DNA from: an uncultured Campylobacter sp.
GTDB lineage: Bacteria > Campylobacterota > Campylobacteria > Campylobacterales > Campylobacteraceae
Reading direction: 5' to 3'
Assembly: GCF_905373215.1 (NCBI RefSeq)
Contig: NZ_CAJPRT010000001.1
Coordinates: forward strand, 198,276 to 262,275
DNA: 64,000 nucleotides
A program made the translations under genes and the position numbers. Of the stretch, positions 1-8,165 are shown piece after piece. The notes beneath the pieces are model-generated. The model ran no database searches. It saw nothing but the letters and a program-made list of their open reading frames with translations, and had not been told where the DNA came from. Every line of letters starts with the position of its first letter. Position 1 is the stretch's first letter.

Positions 1-1
1 T

Positions 2-157
2 GCGGGCTCGCCTGCGAGCGATAGCACGCTCGGGCCTACCGTGGGGCTGAATATCGACGGCGGGCATAGCCATATGTGGGATACTTGCGTGCCGACCTTT
101 ATTTTCTTTAATATCCCGCTAATCATATTTGGCATAATCTTTTCGATGATGTTATAG
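2..157 (+). CDS. C-terminal fragment of a membrane protein
   Basis: The window opens inside an open frame that ends at TAG 155-157. The visible 51 residues are a polar stretch (GLNIDGGHSHMWD) followed by a hydrophobic, probably membrane-spanning tail (FIFFNIPLIIFGIIFSMML). The start lies outside the window. I do not recognise the family. The His/Asp/Trp-rich stretch before the helix could face the periplasm, but that is a guess. Confidence 0.6.
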   Translation, partial: AGSPASDSTLGPTVGLNIDGGHSHMWDTCVPTFIFFNIPLIIFGIIFSMML

Positions 158-189
158 ATTGCGGAATTTGCGCGGGTTTTCGCGGGCGA

Positions 190-250
190 AATTTTAGAAT
201 TTTAGAATTTTAGAATTTTAGAATTTTAGAATTTTAGAATTTTAGAATTT
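190..250. repeat. 8-bp tandem repeat inside an inverted repeat
   Basis: The unit AATTTTAG is repeated seven times without variation (190-245), plus a partial copy to 250. It is bracketed by an inverted repeat, CGCGGGCGAAATT at 181-193 against AATTTCGCCCGCG at 246-258, so the array would form the loop of a GC-clamped hairpin. It lies between the stop of the preceding gene (157) and the CopD-like gene (479). Perfect short repeats like this usually vary in copy number between isolates. Confidence 0.85.
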
Positions 251-478
251 CGCCCGCGCGGCTTTGCTCGTAAATTTTGTAAATTTACGAATGTGGCCAT
301 TTTTAAATTTAGCTGCGCGGCTTTACTTCTAAATTTACCCGCGCGATTTTGCCAAAATTTATTTGCGTCGCTCGCGCGATCTACTTAAATTTAACCGCTC
401 GCGGCGCGTTGATGAAAATCATTGCTAAAATTTGAAATTTCGCATAAAATGGGCGAAATTTCATAGCAAGGAGCGGTG

Positions 479-922
479 GTGGAGCAAATTTATCCTTACG
501 TGCAGATCGTCCATCTCATCTGCGCCATTATCTTTTTGGGCTACATATTTTTCGACGTCGTGATTTTTTCGCGGCTTAAAAGCGCGCTAGGCGCGGATTT
601 TGAGCGCGTTAAAAAAGCGATCGGCTCGCGCGCGATTAAGATCATGCCGGTTTGCCTTTTTACGCTGATAATCACCGGCGGAATGATGATGAGCCGTTGG
701 GTCGGAAGCGCTAATGGCGGGTATTTCGGCACGCCGCTTCAAAAAATCTTTATGCTAAAAGTCACGCTCGCGCTCATCATCGCCGTGTGCGTAGCAATAA
801 ATTTAAGCTGCCGCGCGATGGGAAGGCCCGCGCCTGAGTTTTTACGAGCAAATATCCATAAAATCGCTTTTGTATTCGGATTCATCATCGTGCTTTGCGC
901 CAAGCTGATGTTTGTAGTATGA
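479..922 (+). CDS. CopD-like four-helix inner-membrane protein
   Basis: About 147 residues with four hydrophobic segments (roughly residues 7-27, 53-70, 88-107 and 126-146) separated by short basic loops. It resembles the small integral membrane proteins annotated as copper-resistance CopD/DUF2269-like in Campylobacterota, but I see no decisive metal-binding motif. Two GTG codons stand side by side at 476 and 479. The AAGGAG at 468-473 is only two bases from the first and five from the second, so 479 is preferred. It appears to be a single-gene unit, with about 600 bp of AT-rich non-coding DNA behind it. Confidence 0.7.
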   Translation: MEQIYPYVQIVHLICAIIFLGYIFFDVVIFSRLKSALGADFERVKKAIGSRAIKIMPVCLFTLIITGGMMMSRWVGSANGGYFGTPLQKIFMLKVTLALIIAVCVAINLSCRAMGRPAPEFLRANIHKIAFVFGFIIVLCAKLMFVV

Positions 923-1535
923 TTTATGGCGCAAAATTTAGCGCTGGCAGCGTGACTTTTATTGCGAAATTCTGCAGCGTGGCAAAGATTTAATTTTGCT
1001 TGCTTTTAAAATACGACGTTTGCTAAAAATTTTAAAATTCCATTTTGCTGGGCGGGAGTAGGAATTTAAGAATTTTAAATTCCTACGCGTCTGCACCAAA
1101 GTACGAAATTTTAAAATTTCACTCCTTTCTTGTGCTGTTTTGCCAAATGCAACCTGCAAGATTTGATCTCATAAAATTTTAAAATTTCATCGTAAGCTTT
1201 AAAACGCTCATAAAATTTTTAACCCAATCCTACGCTGAAAATTTTGTAAAATTCCGTGGCTTTAAAATTTTGCAAAATTTTAAAAATTTTAAATTCTATC
1301 GCTAGGATGCGGATGAAAACTCTAAAAAAATTCGCGCAAAATCGAAGCAAACAATGAAAAAGCGAATTTATTTGGCGACTTTACTTACTATTTAATAATC
1401 ATTAAAGATATAAAAAGCTAAAATTGCTTTTCGCCTGCGGGCGAATTTAATGTCTGCTTGCCATTCGGGCGGGATTTTGAGGTTTCCCGTAGCCGTGGCA
1501 ATGGTTTTGAAATTATTTATGAGAAAGGAAAAAGG
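923..1535. other. intergenic region, no gene seen
   Basis: About 610 bp rich in the words AAATTTTA and TTTTAAAATTT, which recur in nearly every spacer of this window. No convincing ORF: the minus frame at 959-1159 lacks codon character and a ribosome site. The only distinct signal is the palindrome at 1391-1406, listed separately. Confidence 0.6.
1391..1406. promoter_or_regulatory. operator-like palindrome upstream of the binding-protein array
   Basis: TTTAAT-N4-ATTAAA is a perfect inverted repeat about 130 bp before the first solute-binding protein, followed closely by a -10-like GATATAAAA. Its centre shares AATCATTA with the Fur consensus, but it could equally bind a Crp/Fnr-type regulator. 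Which protein binds it is inference. Confidence 0.4.
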
Positions 1536-2345
1536 ATGAAGAAATTTCTCTTAAGTCTGCTTGTCGCAGCTTTAGCTAGTAGTGCGCTTTGCGCCAGATC
1601 ACTCTCCGAGATCAAAAGTAGCGGAGTGCTTAGAATAGGCGTTTATGACGCGCAGCCGCCGTTTAGCAAGATAGAAGACGGCGTGCATCAGGGCTTTGAG
1701 GTCGATATGGCAAATGCCATCGCTAAAGATATGCTTCCATCAGGCGGGAAGGTGGAGTTTACCTCCGTGCTTGCAAATCAGCGTATAAAATTCCTACAAG
1801 AAGATAAGGTCGACGCGGTTATCGCAACTCTTACTGTAACTCCGGAGCGCGAGAAGCAGATCGATTTTACGACCCCGTATTTTAGCGTCAATATAGGCAT
1901 TTTGACCCGCGTCGAAGATAAGATTAAATCCTTAAATGAATTGCAAGATAAAACTATTTTAGTTCTTAGCGGCGGTACCGCAGAAACATACTTTGAAAAG
2001 CAAGGCTATAATATCGCCAGATGCGATAACGCAAACGCTTGCTACAAGGCGCTAAAAGCCGGACAGGGCGACGGGTATGCCGATGATAACTTAGTCGTGC
2101 TGGCTTATCCGGTATTAGATAAAAAGGTTGAAGTAAATATCAAAAATTTAGGCACTTCGGATTTCTTAGCCATCGGCGTGAAAAAGGGCAATTCGGAGCT
2201 TTTGGATTTTCTAAACGGCGAGCTAATCAAACTAAGCAAAGAGGGCTTTTTCAAAAATTCGTTCGATAATTTTATCGAGCCTTACTACAAAGGAACTGCA
2301 GAGAAAAAGTATTTCTTGCTGGACGATCTTTATAGCTTGCTATAA
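1536..2345 (+). CDS. periplasmic amino-acid-type solute-binding protein, copy 1
   Basis: 269 residues; family-3 extracellular solute-binding protein of the PEB1/HisJ/GlnH type. It shows a signal peptide (MKKFLLSLLVAALASSALCA), the opening IKSSGVLRIGVYDAQPPFS, and the family stretch VIATLTVTPEREKQIDFTTPYF that helps form the ligand cleft. All members here end in a shared KKYFLLDDLYSL(L/F)-type tail. The frame is open from 1458, but ATG 1536 follows AAAGGAAAAAGG and begins the signal peptide, so it is the start. It heads a run of four paralogues in one orientation with gaps of 15-65 bp, probably one transcript. No permease or ATPase lies next to it. The ligand cannot be told from sequence; a polar or acidic amino acid is likely for the family. 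Confidence 0.9.
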   Translation: MKKFLLSLLVAALASSALCARSLSEIKSSGVLRIGVYDAQPPFSKIEDGVHQGFEVDMANAIAKDMLPSGGKVEFTSVLANQRIKFLQEDKVDAVIATLTVTPEREKQIDFTTPYFSVNIGILTRVEDKIKSLNELQDKTILVLSGGTAETYFEKQGYNIARCDNANACYKALKAGQGDGYADDNLVVLAYPVLDKKVEVNIKNLGTSDFLAIGVKKGNSELLDFLNGELIKLSKEGFFKNSFDNFIEPYYKGTAEKKYFLLDDLYSLL

Positions 2346-2367
2346 TTTTTAAAAAGAGGGGGACGCT

Positions 2368-3171
2368 ATGAAAAAGATAATCTTGGCGTTAATGCTGGCT
2401 GCGTGTTCGCTTCTTAGCAACACTTTGACTCAAATCAAAGAAAAAGGGGTTATTCGAATCGGTATAGATGGCTCATCTCCGCCGTTTAGTGTCGCTAAAG
2501 CCGGCGAATATAGCGGGTTTGAGATACTCTTAATCGAAGGGCTTGTTAAAGAAATTTTCGGCGATAAAGGCGGCAAGATAGAATATGTCGTAACGGTAGG
2601 CGATGACCGCATAAAAGCGGTGCAGGACAACAGAGTCGATTTAGATATCGCGCTTATCTCGGTTACGAAAGAGCGTGAGAAGTTGGTAGATTTCTCCGAT
2701 CCATACTTTAGCGTAAATATCGGCGTGCTAACTCGTAGCGACGATAATATCAGAAAGGTCTCCGATCTAAACGGAAAGACTATACTGGCGCAGCCCGGCA
2801 CTACTGTGTTTGATTACTTTACGAAACAGGGCTATAACGTAGTACCGTGCGCGAGCGCGAATGAATGCTTTAATGACCTAAAATCGGGTAAGGGCGACGG
2901 ATACGGCGATGATAATCTACTTGTATTTGCTTATGCCGTAGTTGATTACAAGGTTGAGGTAAATATCAAGAATTTAGGCTCGACGGACTTTCTAGCCATC
3001 GCGGTGCAAAAGGGCAATACTGAGCTGCTTAACGCGGTAAATGCGGGACTAATTGAGCTAAGTAAAAAGGGGTTTTTTACCAAAATTTTTGATGAGAGTA
3101 TTGAGCCTTTTTATAAAGGCACCATTGATAAAAAGTATTTCTTGCTGGACGATCTTTACAGCTTGTTTTGA
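2368..3171 (+). CDS. solute-binding protein, copy 2
   Basis: 267 residues, clearly paralogous to its neighbours along the whole length (IKEKGVIRIGIDGSSPPFS at the N-terminus, PYFSVNIGVLTR in the middle, a Cys pair near residues 165-172, KKYFLLDDLYSLF at the end). The leader contains LAAC with Cys13, which looks like a lipobox, but only 12 residues precede it, so ordinary signal-peptidase-I export is also possible. RBS is GAGGGGG about 6 bases before ATG 2368. It lies 22 bp behind copy 1. Copies 2 and 3 are the most similar pair, which suggests a recent tandem duplication. Confidence 0.9.
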   Translation: MKKIILALMLAACSLLSNTLTQIKEKGVIRIGIDGSSPPFSVAKAGEYSGFEILLIEGLVKEIFGDKGGKIEYVVTVGDDRIKAVQDNRVDLDIALISVTKEREKLVDFSDPYFSVNIGVLTRSDDNIRKVSDLNGKTILAQPGTTVFDYFTKQGYNVVPCASANECFNDLKSGKGDGYGDDNLLVFAYAVVDYKVEVNIKNLGSTDFLAIAVQKGNTELLNAVNAGLIELSKKGFFTKIFDESIEPFYKGTIDKKYFLLDDLYSLF

Positions 3172-3236
3172 TTTAAAACGGCGATGGATGGAATTCTATT
3201 CGCTGGCAAAATTTTAGTAAAATTTAAAGGAATTTT

Positions 3237-4040
3237 ATGAAAAAGATTATATTTGCGTTGTTAATCGCTTCGTGTTCGTTATTTGCTAACTCTTTAGCGC
3301 AGATCAAAGAAAAAGGGCTCATTCGTATCGGAATAGACGGCTCACTGCCGCCGCTTAGCGTCTCCGAGGACGGCAAATACAGCGGTTTTGAAATTTCGCT
3401 TATCGAAGAGCTCGTGAAAGAAATTTTCGGCGATAAGGGCGGCAAAATCGAATATGTTGTAACTCTAGGCAATGATCGTATCACAGCCGTGCAAGATAAC
3501 AAGGTCGATTTGGATATCGCAGCCATCACGGTTACGAAAGAGCGCGAGAAGCTAGTGGATTTTTCAAACCCCTACTTTAGCGTAAATATCGGCGTGCTAA
3601 CCCGCACCGATGATAATATAAAAACCGTAGACGATTTACAAGATAAAGAAATTTTAGCAGAGCCCGGCACTACGGCTTTTGATTATTTTAATAAGGAAGG
3701 CTTCAAAGTTATCTCATGCGCTAGTTCGAGCGAATGCTTCCGCGCATTAAAATCCGGTCGCGGCAGCGGCTATGCGGACGATAATATGGTAGTTTTGGGC
3801 TATTCGGTCGTAGATCGCAAGGTAGAGGTAAATATAAAGAATTTAGGCACGACGGACTTTTTAGCTATCGCGGTACAAAAAGGCAACGATGACTTGCTAA
3901 ACACCTTAAACGACGGGCTTGTCAAGCTCAGCAAAAATGGCTTTTTCAAGAAAATTTTTAACGATAGCATAGATCCTTTTTACAAGGGAAAGGCTGAGAA
4001 AAAATATTTCTTGTTAGATGATCTTTATAAAATGTTTTAA
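3237..4040 (+). CDS. solute-binding protein, copy 3
   Basis: 267 residues, very similar to copy 2 (IKEKGLIRIGIDGSLPPLS; the same EIFGDKGGKIEYVVT segment). In the ligand-entry motif PPFS becomes PPLS, so specificity may have shifted. The leader carries IASC at residues 10-13 as another possible short lipobox. RBS AAAGGA lies before ATG 3237. Same family and presumed periplasmic role as copies 1 and 2; no transporter partner is encoded nearby. Confidence 0.9.
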   Translation: MKKIIFALLIASCSLFANSLAQIKEKGLIRIGIDGSLPPLSVSEDGKYSGFEISLIEELVKEIFGDKGGKIEYVVTLGNDRITAVQDNKVDLDIAAITVTKEREKLVDFSNPYFSVNIGVLTRTDDNIKTVDDLQDKEILAEPGTTAFDYFNKEGFKVISCASSSECFRALKSGRGSGYADDNMVVLGYSVVDRKVEVNIKNLGTTDFLAIAVQKGNDDLLNTLNDGLVKLSKNGFFKKIFNDSIDPFYKGKAEKKYFLLDDLYKMF

Positions 4041-4055
4041 TTTAAAGGACGAAAT

Positions 4056-4858
4056 ATGAAAAAAATTCTACTAAGTATTTTGCTGGGCGCTGGCGCGCTT
4101 TGCGCTAACTCCTTAGCAGATATCAAGCAAGCAGGCGAAATTCGCATAGGCTTGCAAGATTCCCAGCCTCCGTTTAGCTTCGATGATAACGGCACGCTGA
4201 AGGGCTTTGAGGTTGACTTGGCAAACGAGCTAGTCAAAAATCTATTCGGCAATAAAAAGATCAAAATCGACTTTATCCCCGTAGCATCTAAAGATCGCGT
4301 CCCCTCACTGGAGCAAAACAAAGTCGATCTCATCGTCTCCAAGCTTACCGTCACAAAAGACCGCGTTCAGAAAGTCGATTTTTCTTACCCGTATTATTCA
4401 GTGCAAATCGGCGTGCTAAGCCGCAAGGACGATAATATTTCAAGAATCGATCAGATCGCGCATAAAAAATTCTAAGCGTTAAAGGCACAACTGCCGAGGA
4501 GCACTTCAAAAACGCGGGTTATGAGATTGCGACATGTGCCGATGCGAATGAATGTGTCGCCAGACTAAAGGCTGGCGAGGGTATAGGCTTTGCCGACGAT
4601 AATACCGTCGTGCTCGGATACGCTAGAAACGATGCCGCGTTGGATGCAAAAATCATCAACCTTGGCAAGGTAGATTATATCGCCGTCGCCCTATCTAAGG
4701 GCAACAGCGAGCTGCTTGATGCGGTCAATAGCAGCCTGGTAAAAATGTATAAAGCGAAATTTTTCCATAAGGCTTTTGACGAGGATATCAAGCCATACTA
4801 CGGCGGTAAGATCGATAAAAAGCACTTCACACTCGATGAGGTTTATAGCCTGTTTTAA
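4056..4858 (+). pseudogene. solute-binding protein, copy 4, frameshifted
   Basis: The N-terminal part (4056-4475) has the signal peptide, IKQAGEIRIGLQDSQPPFS and YPYYSVQIGVLSR, then hits TAA after HKKF. Reading on in another frame from about 4470 restores the family sequence (ILSVKGTTAEEHF, then CADANECVARLKAGEG, then FADDN) through to the shared tail, ending at 4858. The break sits in a run of six A at 4464-4469; a seventh A would restore one 267-residue frame. It may be a true one-base deletion, a phase-variable tract, slippage-corrected translation or a sequencing error. It lies 15 bp behind copy 3. Confidence 0.85.
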
Positions 4859-4910
4859 ATTTAGACGTATTTAAAATTTTAGGCGCCCTTTGACATCCAA
4901 ACATACACGC

Positions 4911-4940
4911 AGCTGCGATATTTGATCGCAGCTCGTTTTT
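4911..4940 (+). terminator. Rho-independent terminator of the binding-protein array
   Basis: A 9-bp perfect stem (AGCTGCGAT / ATCGCAGCT) with a 5-nt loop, followed by CGTTTTT, 53 bp after the stop of copy 4. It marks the end of the four-gene transcript. Confidence 0.75.
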
Positions 4941-5079
4941 GCCGTCAAGGCTTCGGCGGCAATTTATAATTTAAATTCCGTATTTTTGCGGGTCTGGTTG
5001 CAATATAAAATTTTATGAGATTTTGATATGCGGTTGCGAAAGGGCGCGGCTTATAAAAGATAGTCGGTCGTGCAAAATT

Positions 5080-6036
5080 CTAATCCGAGTAGTAAAATTT
5101 TATATCCTTTTTCAGTTGCGTCGGCAGCACGTTAAATTTAGTCCTAAAAATTTTAGAAAAATGCGATAAATTATTATATCCGACCATTTTGGCGGCTTCG
5201 TTTACGCTGATTTGATCTAGACTCAATAGCTCTTTTGCAATCTCAAGCCGCTCATTTGTCAGCATCGCATAAACGCTCGTGCCAAAATATGCTTTAAAAT
5301 CCCTTTTTAGTGCAAATTCGTTCGTAGCGCAAAGATGAGCGAGTTCTTTAATGCTAGGTGGATTTTGCATATTTTCGAGTAATATTTTCTTTGCTTTTTG
5401 AACTATTTTTATGCGATTTTCATCAAGACTAAACGCATTTTTAGGCTCATTAAATTTATGAAAACTTCTATAAAGCATCTCTAAAATTTTACTTTCCATA
5501 AAAATTTCGCGTATTTTGCCGTCGTATATCGCGGCATTTTCGAGCTCTTTAAGGATGATATTTTGCACGGCGCTTGTTTTAAATTTCTTCATGCAAACGG
5601 CTTGATCTAAATTCAAATTTTTTAAAATTCCCAGCTCATTTGCAAAAGCGGTGCTAAGCGCTATGCAGGAGCTTTTATATTGTTTATTTTCAAGCTCGTG
5701 AACGCCACGCAATTTGCTTTGCATAGTTCCGAGCCAAAACTCACCTTTATTCAAGACGAATTGATCTTTATCCGATCTGAAGCAGATAGGATTTTCGCCC
5801 GTATTGAAAAATAAAAATGAATAGCGACTGCCCCGTTCGTGGCGATGCAAAAGGAAATCTCTGCAAATTATATCGCTGCTATAATATCCTATCTCTCCGC
5901 CCGTATAAAAAGAGCTAAAGTCGAATTTTATACTTTCGCTTTCAAGCTCGGTTTTGTTATACCCACATTGCTTGGATGGCTCAATGTCGTTAGATATTTT
6001 TTGCAAAAAATCGTCTAAACTTATCTCTTTACTCAT
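5080..6036 (-). CDS. AraC-family transcriptional regulator
   Basis: 318 residues. The C-terminal ~100 residues carry the two AraC helix-turn-helix motifs (IKELAHLCATNEFALKRDF, then VNEAAKMVGYNNLSHFSKIF and a proline after FNVL). The N-terminal ~200 residues are a variable sensor domain. This layout is typical of the PchR/YbtA-like regulators that sit beside siderophore receptor genes. It is divergent from the TonB-dependent receptor at 6146 across a 109-bp spacer, so it probably controls that gene in response to its ferric ligand. The start ATG is supported by a GGGAT-type site only; an earlier start is not available. Confidence 0.9.
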   Translation of the reverse strand: MSKEISLDDFLQKISNDIEPSKQCGYNKTELESESIKFDFSSFYTGGEIGYYSSDIICRDFLLHRHERGSRYSFLFFNTGENPICFRSDKDQFVLNKGEFWLGTMQSKLRGVHELENKQYKSSCIALSTAFANELGILKNLNLDQAVCMKKFKTSAVQNIILKELENAAIYDGKIREIFMESKILEMLYRSFHKFNEPKNAFSLDENRIKIVQKAKKILLENMQNPPSIKELAHLCATNEFALKRDFKAYFGTSVYAMLTNERLEIAKELLSLDQISVNEAAKMVGYNNLSHFSKIFRTKFNVLPTQLKKDIKFYYSD

Positions 6037-6085
6037 CTTATCCCTTTAGCGTTCAAAATACTCCCTCTGCCGTTTAGTATTTCTT

Positions 6086-6108
6086 GATAATGCATATCTT
6101 ATTATAGT
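6086..6108 (+). promoter_or_regulatory. Fur-box-like site overlapping a -10 element
   Basis: GATAATGCATATCTTATTA (6086-6104) matches the 19-bp Fur consensus at about 12 positions and overlaps a -10-like TATAGT (6103-6108), some 38 bp before the receptor start. The arrangement fits iron repression of the receptor, with AraC activation from the same spacer. Assignment to Fur is inference. Confidence 0.45.
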
Positions 6109-6145
6109 AAAATGAGTTTAAATTTTAATAAGAAAAGGAGCGTTT

Positions 6146-8116
6146 GTGCGCACAATATATAAATTATCGCTGATCACTGCTATAGCGACAGCCGGAATAT
6201 CGGGCGAGATAGAAAAACAGGACAAAAGCGTAAATTTGGGTGAAATTACCGTAGTCAGTGCTACGGGCTATCGGCAAAATATTCAAGACGCACCCGCTTC
6301 CATCTCCGTTCTTACGCAAAAAGAGATACAAAAGCGCAACTACCAAGATATCTCCGCAATGCTAAAAGATTTGCCGAGTGCCTTTACCGCAACACTAGGC
6401 GCTGCATCGAGAAAAGGCATAAGTCTAAGAGGCCTATCTCAAAAATATACGAAAATTTTAATCGACGGCAAGCCTGCGACTAGCGATAGCGCTTATAAAG
6501 GATTAAGAAGTATCGGCAGTAGCCAAAATTTCTTGCCTCCCGCAAATACGATAGAGCGCATAGAGGTCATCCGCGGGCCTATGAGCTCGCTTTACGGCAG
6601 CGACGCTATGGGCGGAGTAATAAATATCATCACCAAGGGCTTTTCAAATGAGCTTAGCGGTAATGTAAACGGATACTATACTTTCGCTAAAAAATCGCAA
6701 ATAAAAGGTGATTATCAAACGGGCTTTTATCTAAACGGAGCTATCGTCCCGGACGTGCTAGGTATCGCACTTTACGGTAGATTTTTTGAAAAGATAGAGG
6801 ATAAAGAGCCTTATGCGAATAGAAATAATGAAGAGACGAATATGGGCGCAAAACTGATGTATAACGTAACGCAAAATGATGAGGTAACGCTTGATTATCG
6901 TAAAGTAAATAATAAATTTAGGCGTACATATGGGCGTACGCGAACAACCTCGGGAGGCAATAACGATATTGCGAAAGAGAATATGAAAGGCTACACCGCA
7001 AGCCTGTCTCATCAGGGAAAATACGATAAATTTATGATAGATAGCTACGCAAATTACGATAGCATGAAAGAAAGCGGCGCCCAGGATCTGCGTCTTAGAA
7101 CGACTACGCTAAATTCTAAAGGCTTATATTTTTTCGATTCAAATGCTTTGAGTTTGGGCGTGCAATACCGAAGCGAGAGATTAAACGAAGCCGCTACTAC
7201 CGCAGATGAGGCAAATGTCAAAAGATGGGATTATTCGATCTATGGCGAGGATGATTTTTATCTAACTGACGATTTAACACTAACCGGTGGAATCAGATAT
7301 AACCGCGATAAGGACTATGGCGGCCATATATCGCCGCGCGCTTATGCCGTTTATCGTTTAAACGAAAGTTTTTCTATTAAAGGCGGCGTTTCGACGGGAT
7401 ATTCAACTCCGGATATTAAGCAGCGTAGCGAGGGCCTTGCCCTGCCATTTGCAGGAGGCCAGGGAGCGCAGATCGGCAGAAGCTCTCTAAAGCCCGAAAG
7501 TAGCATAAGCTACGAAGGCGGGTTTTCTTACGACGATAACGATAAATTTAACTTTAGCGCTACTGCGTTTTATACCGAAATCAAAGATGGAATTTCTACC
7601 AAATTAATTTGCCGTCCAAGACCAGGAAATCCTTGCGTGCATAACGGCAAAACTTACAGGCGCGGTATTTGGGACACTATAAATATCGGAGAAGCCGAGG
7701 TTAGGGGTCTAGAGCTAAGTAGCGATTATCAAATTTTAGATAATTTGAAGCTGCATGCAAACTACGCCTATACGAAATCTGAGCAAAAAACGGGTAGCGA
7801 GAAGGGCAAAACCTTAAATAATTTTCCAATCCATTCGGTAAAGCTAGGATTTGATTACGACGTAAGCTCCAAGCTAAACTTATGGTCGCAAATAAATTAT
7901 TATAGTAGGACGCGCGATAGCCTAAGCTACGATGAGGATATCCGCTCATACACGCTTTTTGATCTGGGCGCGAGCTATAAAGTCACAAAAGACGCAAGTT
8001 TAAATTTTACGCTTTATAACATATTCAACGAATTCGTACTAACGCGCTCGGGAAATTATCAAATGATGGTCGTAGACGGGATGAAGGCGCAGGTTGGATT
8101 TAACGTGAACTTTTAA
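6146..8116 (+). CDS. TonB-dependent ferric-siderophore or haem-type receptor
   Basis: 656 residues. An N-terminal export signal (about 20 residues) is followed by a TonB box-like LGEITVVSATG, a plug domain (QDAPASISVLTQKEI; VIRGPMSSLYGSDAMGGVINI, typical of CirA/FepA-like receptors), and a long beta-barrel region ending in terminal phenylalanine, as outer-membrane proteins usually do. GTG start at 6146 with AAAAGGAG upstream. The next gene, 49 bp downstream, is a PepSY membrane protein, so uptake and reduction of an iron compound is the likely joint task. The ligand cannot be named from sequence. Confidence 0.92.
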   Translation: MRTIYKLSLITAIATAGISGEIEKQDKSVNLGEITVVSATGYRQNIQDAPASISVLTQKEIQKRNYQDISAMLKDLPSAFTATLGAASRKGISLRGLSQKYTKILIDGKPATSDSAYKGLRSIGSSQNFLPPANTIERIEVIRGPMSSLYGSDAMGGVINIITKGFSNELSGNVNGYYTFAKKSQIKGDYQTGFYLNGAIVPDVLGIALYGRFFEKIEDKEPYANRNNEETNMGAKLMYNVTQNDEVTLDYRKVNNKFRRTYGRTRTTSGGNNDIAKENMKGYTASLSHQGKYDKFMIDSYANYDSMKESGAQDLRLRTTTLNSKGLYFFDSNALSLGVQYRSERLNEAATTADEANVKRWDYSIYGEDDFYLTDDLTLTGGIRYNRDKDYGGHISPRAYAVYRLNESFSIKGGVSTGYSTPDIKQRSEGLALPFAGGQGAQIGRSSLKPESSISYEGGFSYDDNDKFNFSATAFYTEIKDGISTKLICRPRPGNPCVHNGKTYRRGIWDTINIGEAEVRGLELSSDYQILDNLKLHANYAYTKSEQKTGSEKGKTLNNFPIHSVKLGFDYDVSSKLNLWSQINYYSRTRDSLSYDEDIRSYTLFDLGASYKVTKDASLNFTLYNIFNEFVLTRSGNYQMMVVDGMKAQVGFNVNF

Positions 8117-8165
8117 ATTCTCGGCGCATAAATTTCGTCCGCGGATTTAAAATTTAAGGAAATTA

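Noticed and set aside
959..1159. 66-codon minus frame
   Set aside because: AT-word-derived sequence without ribosome site or neighbours.
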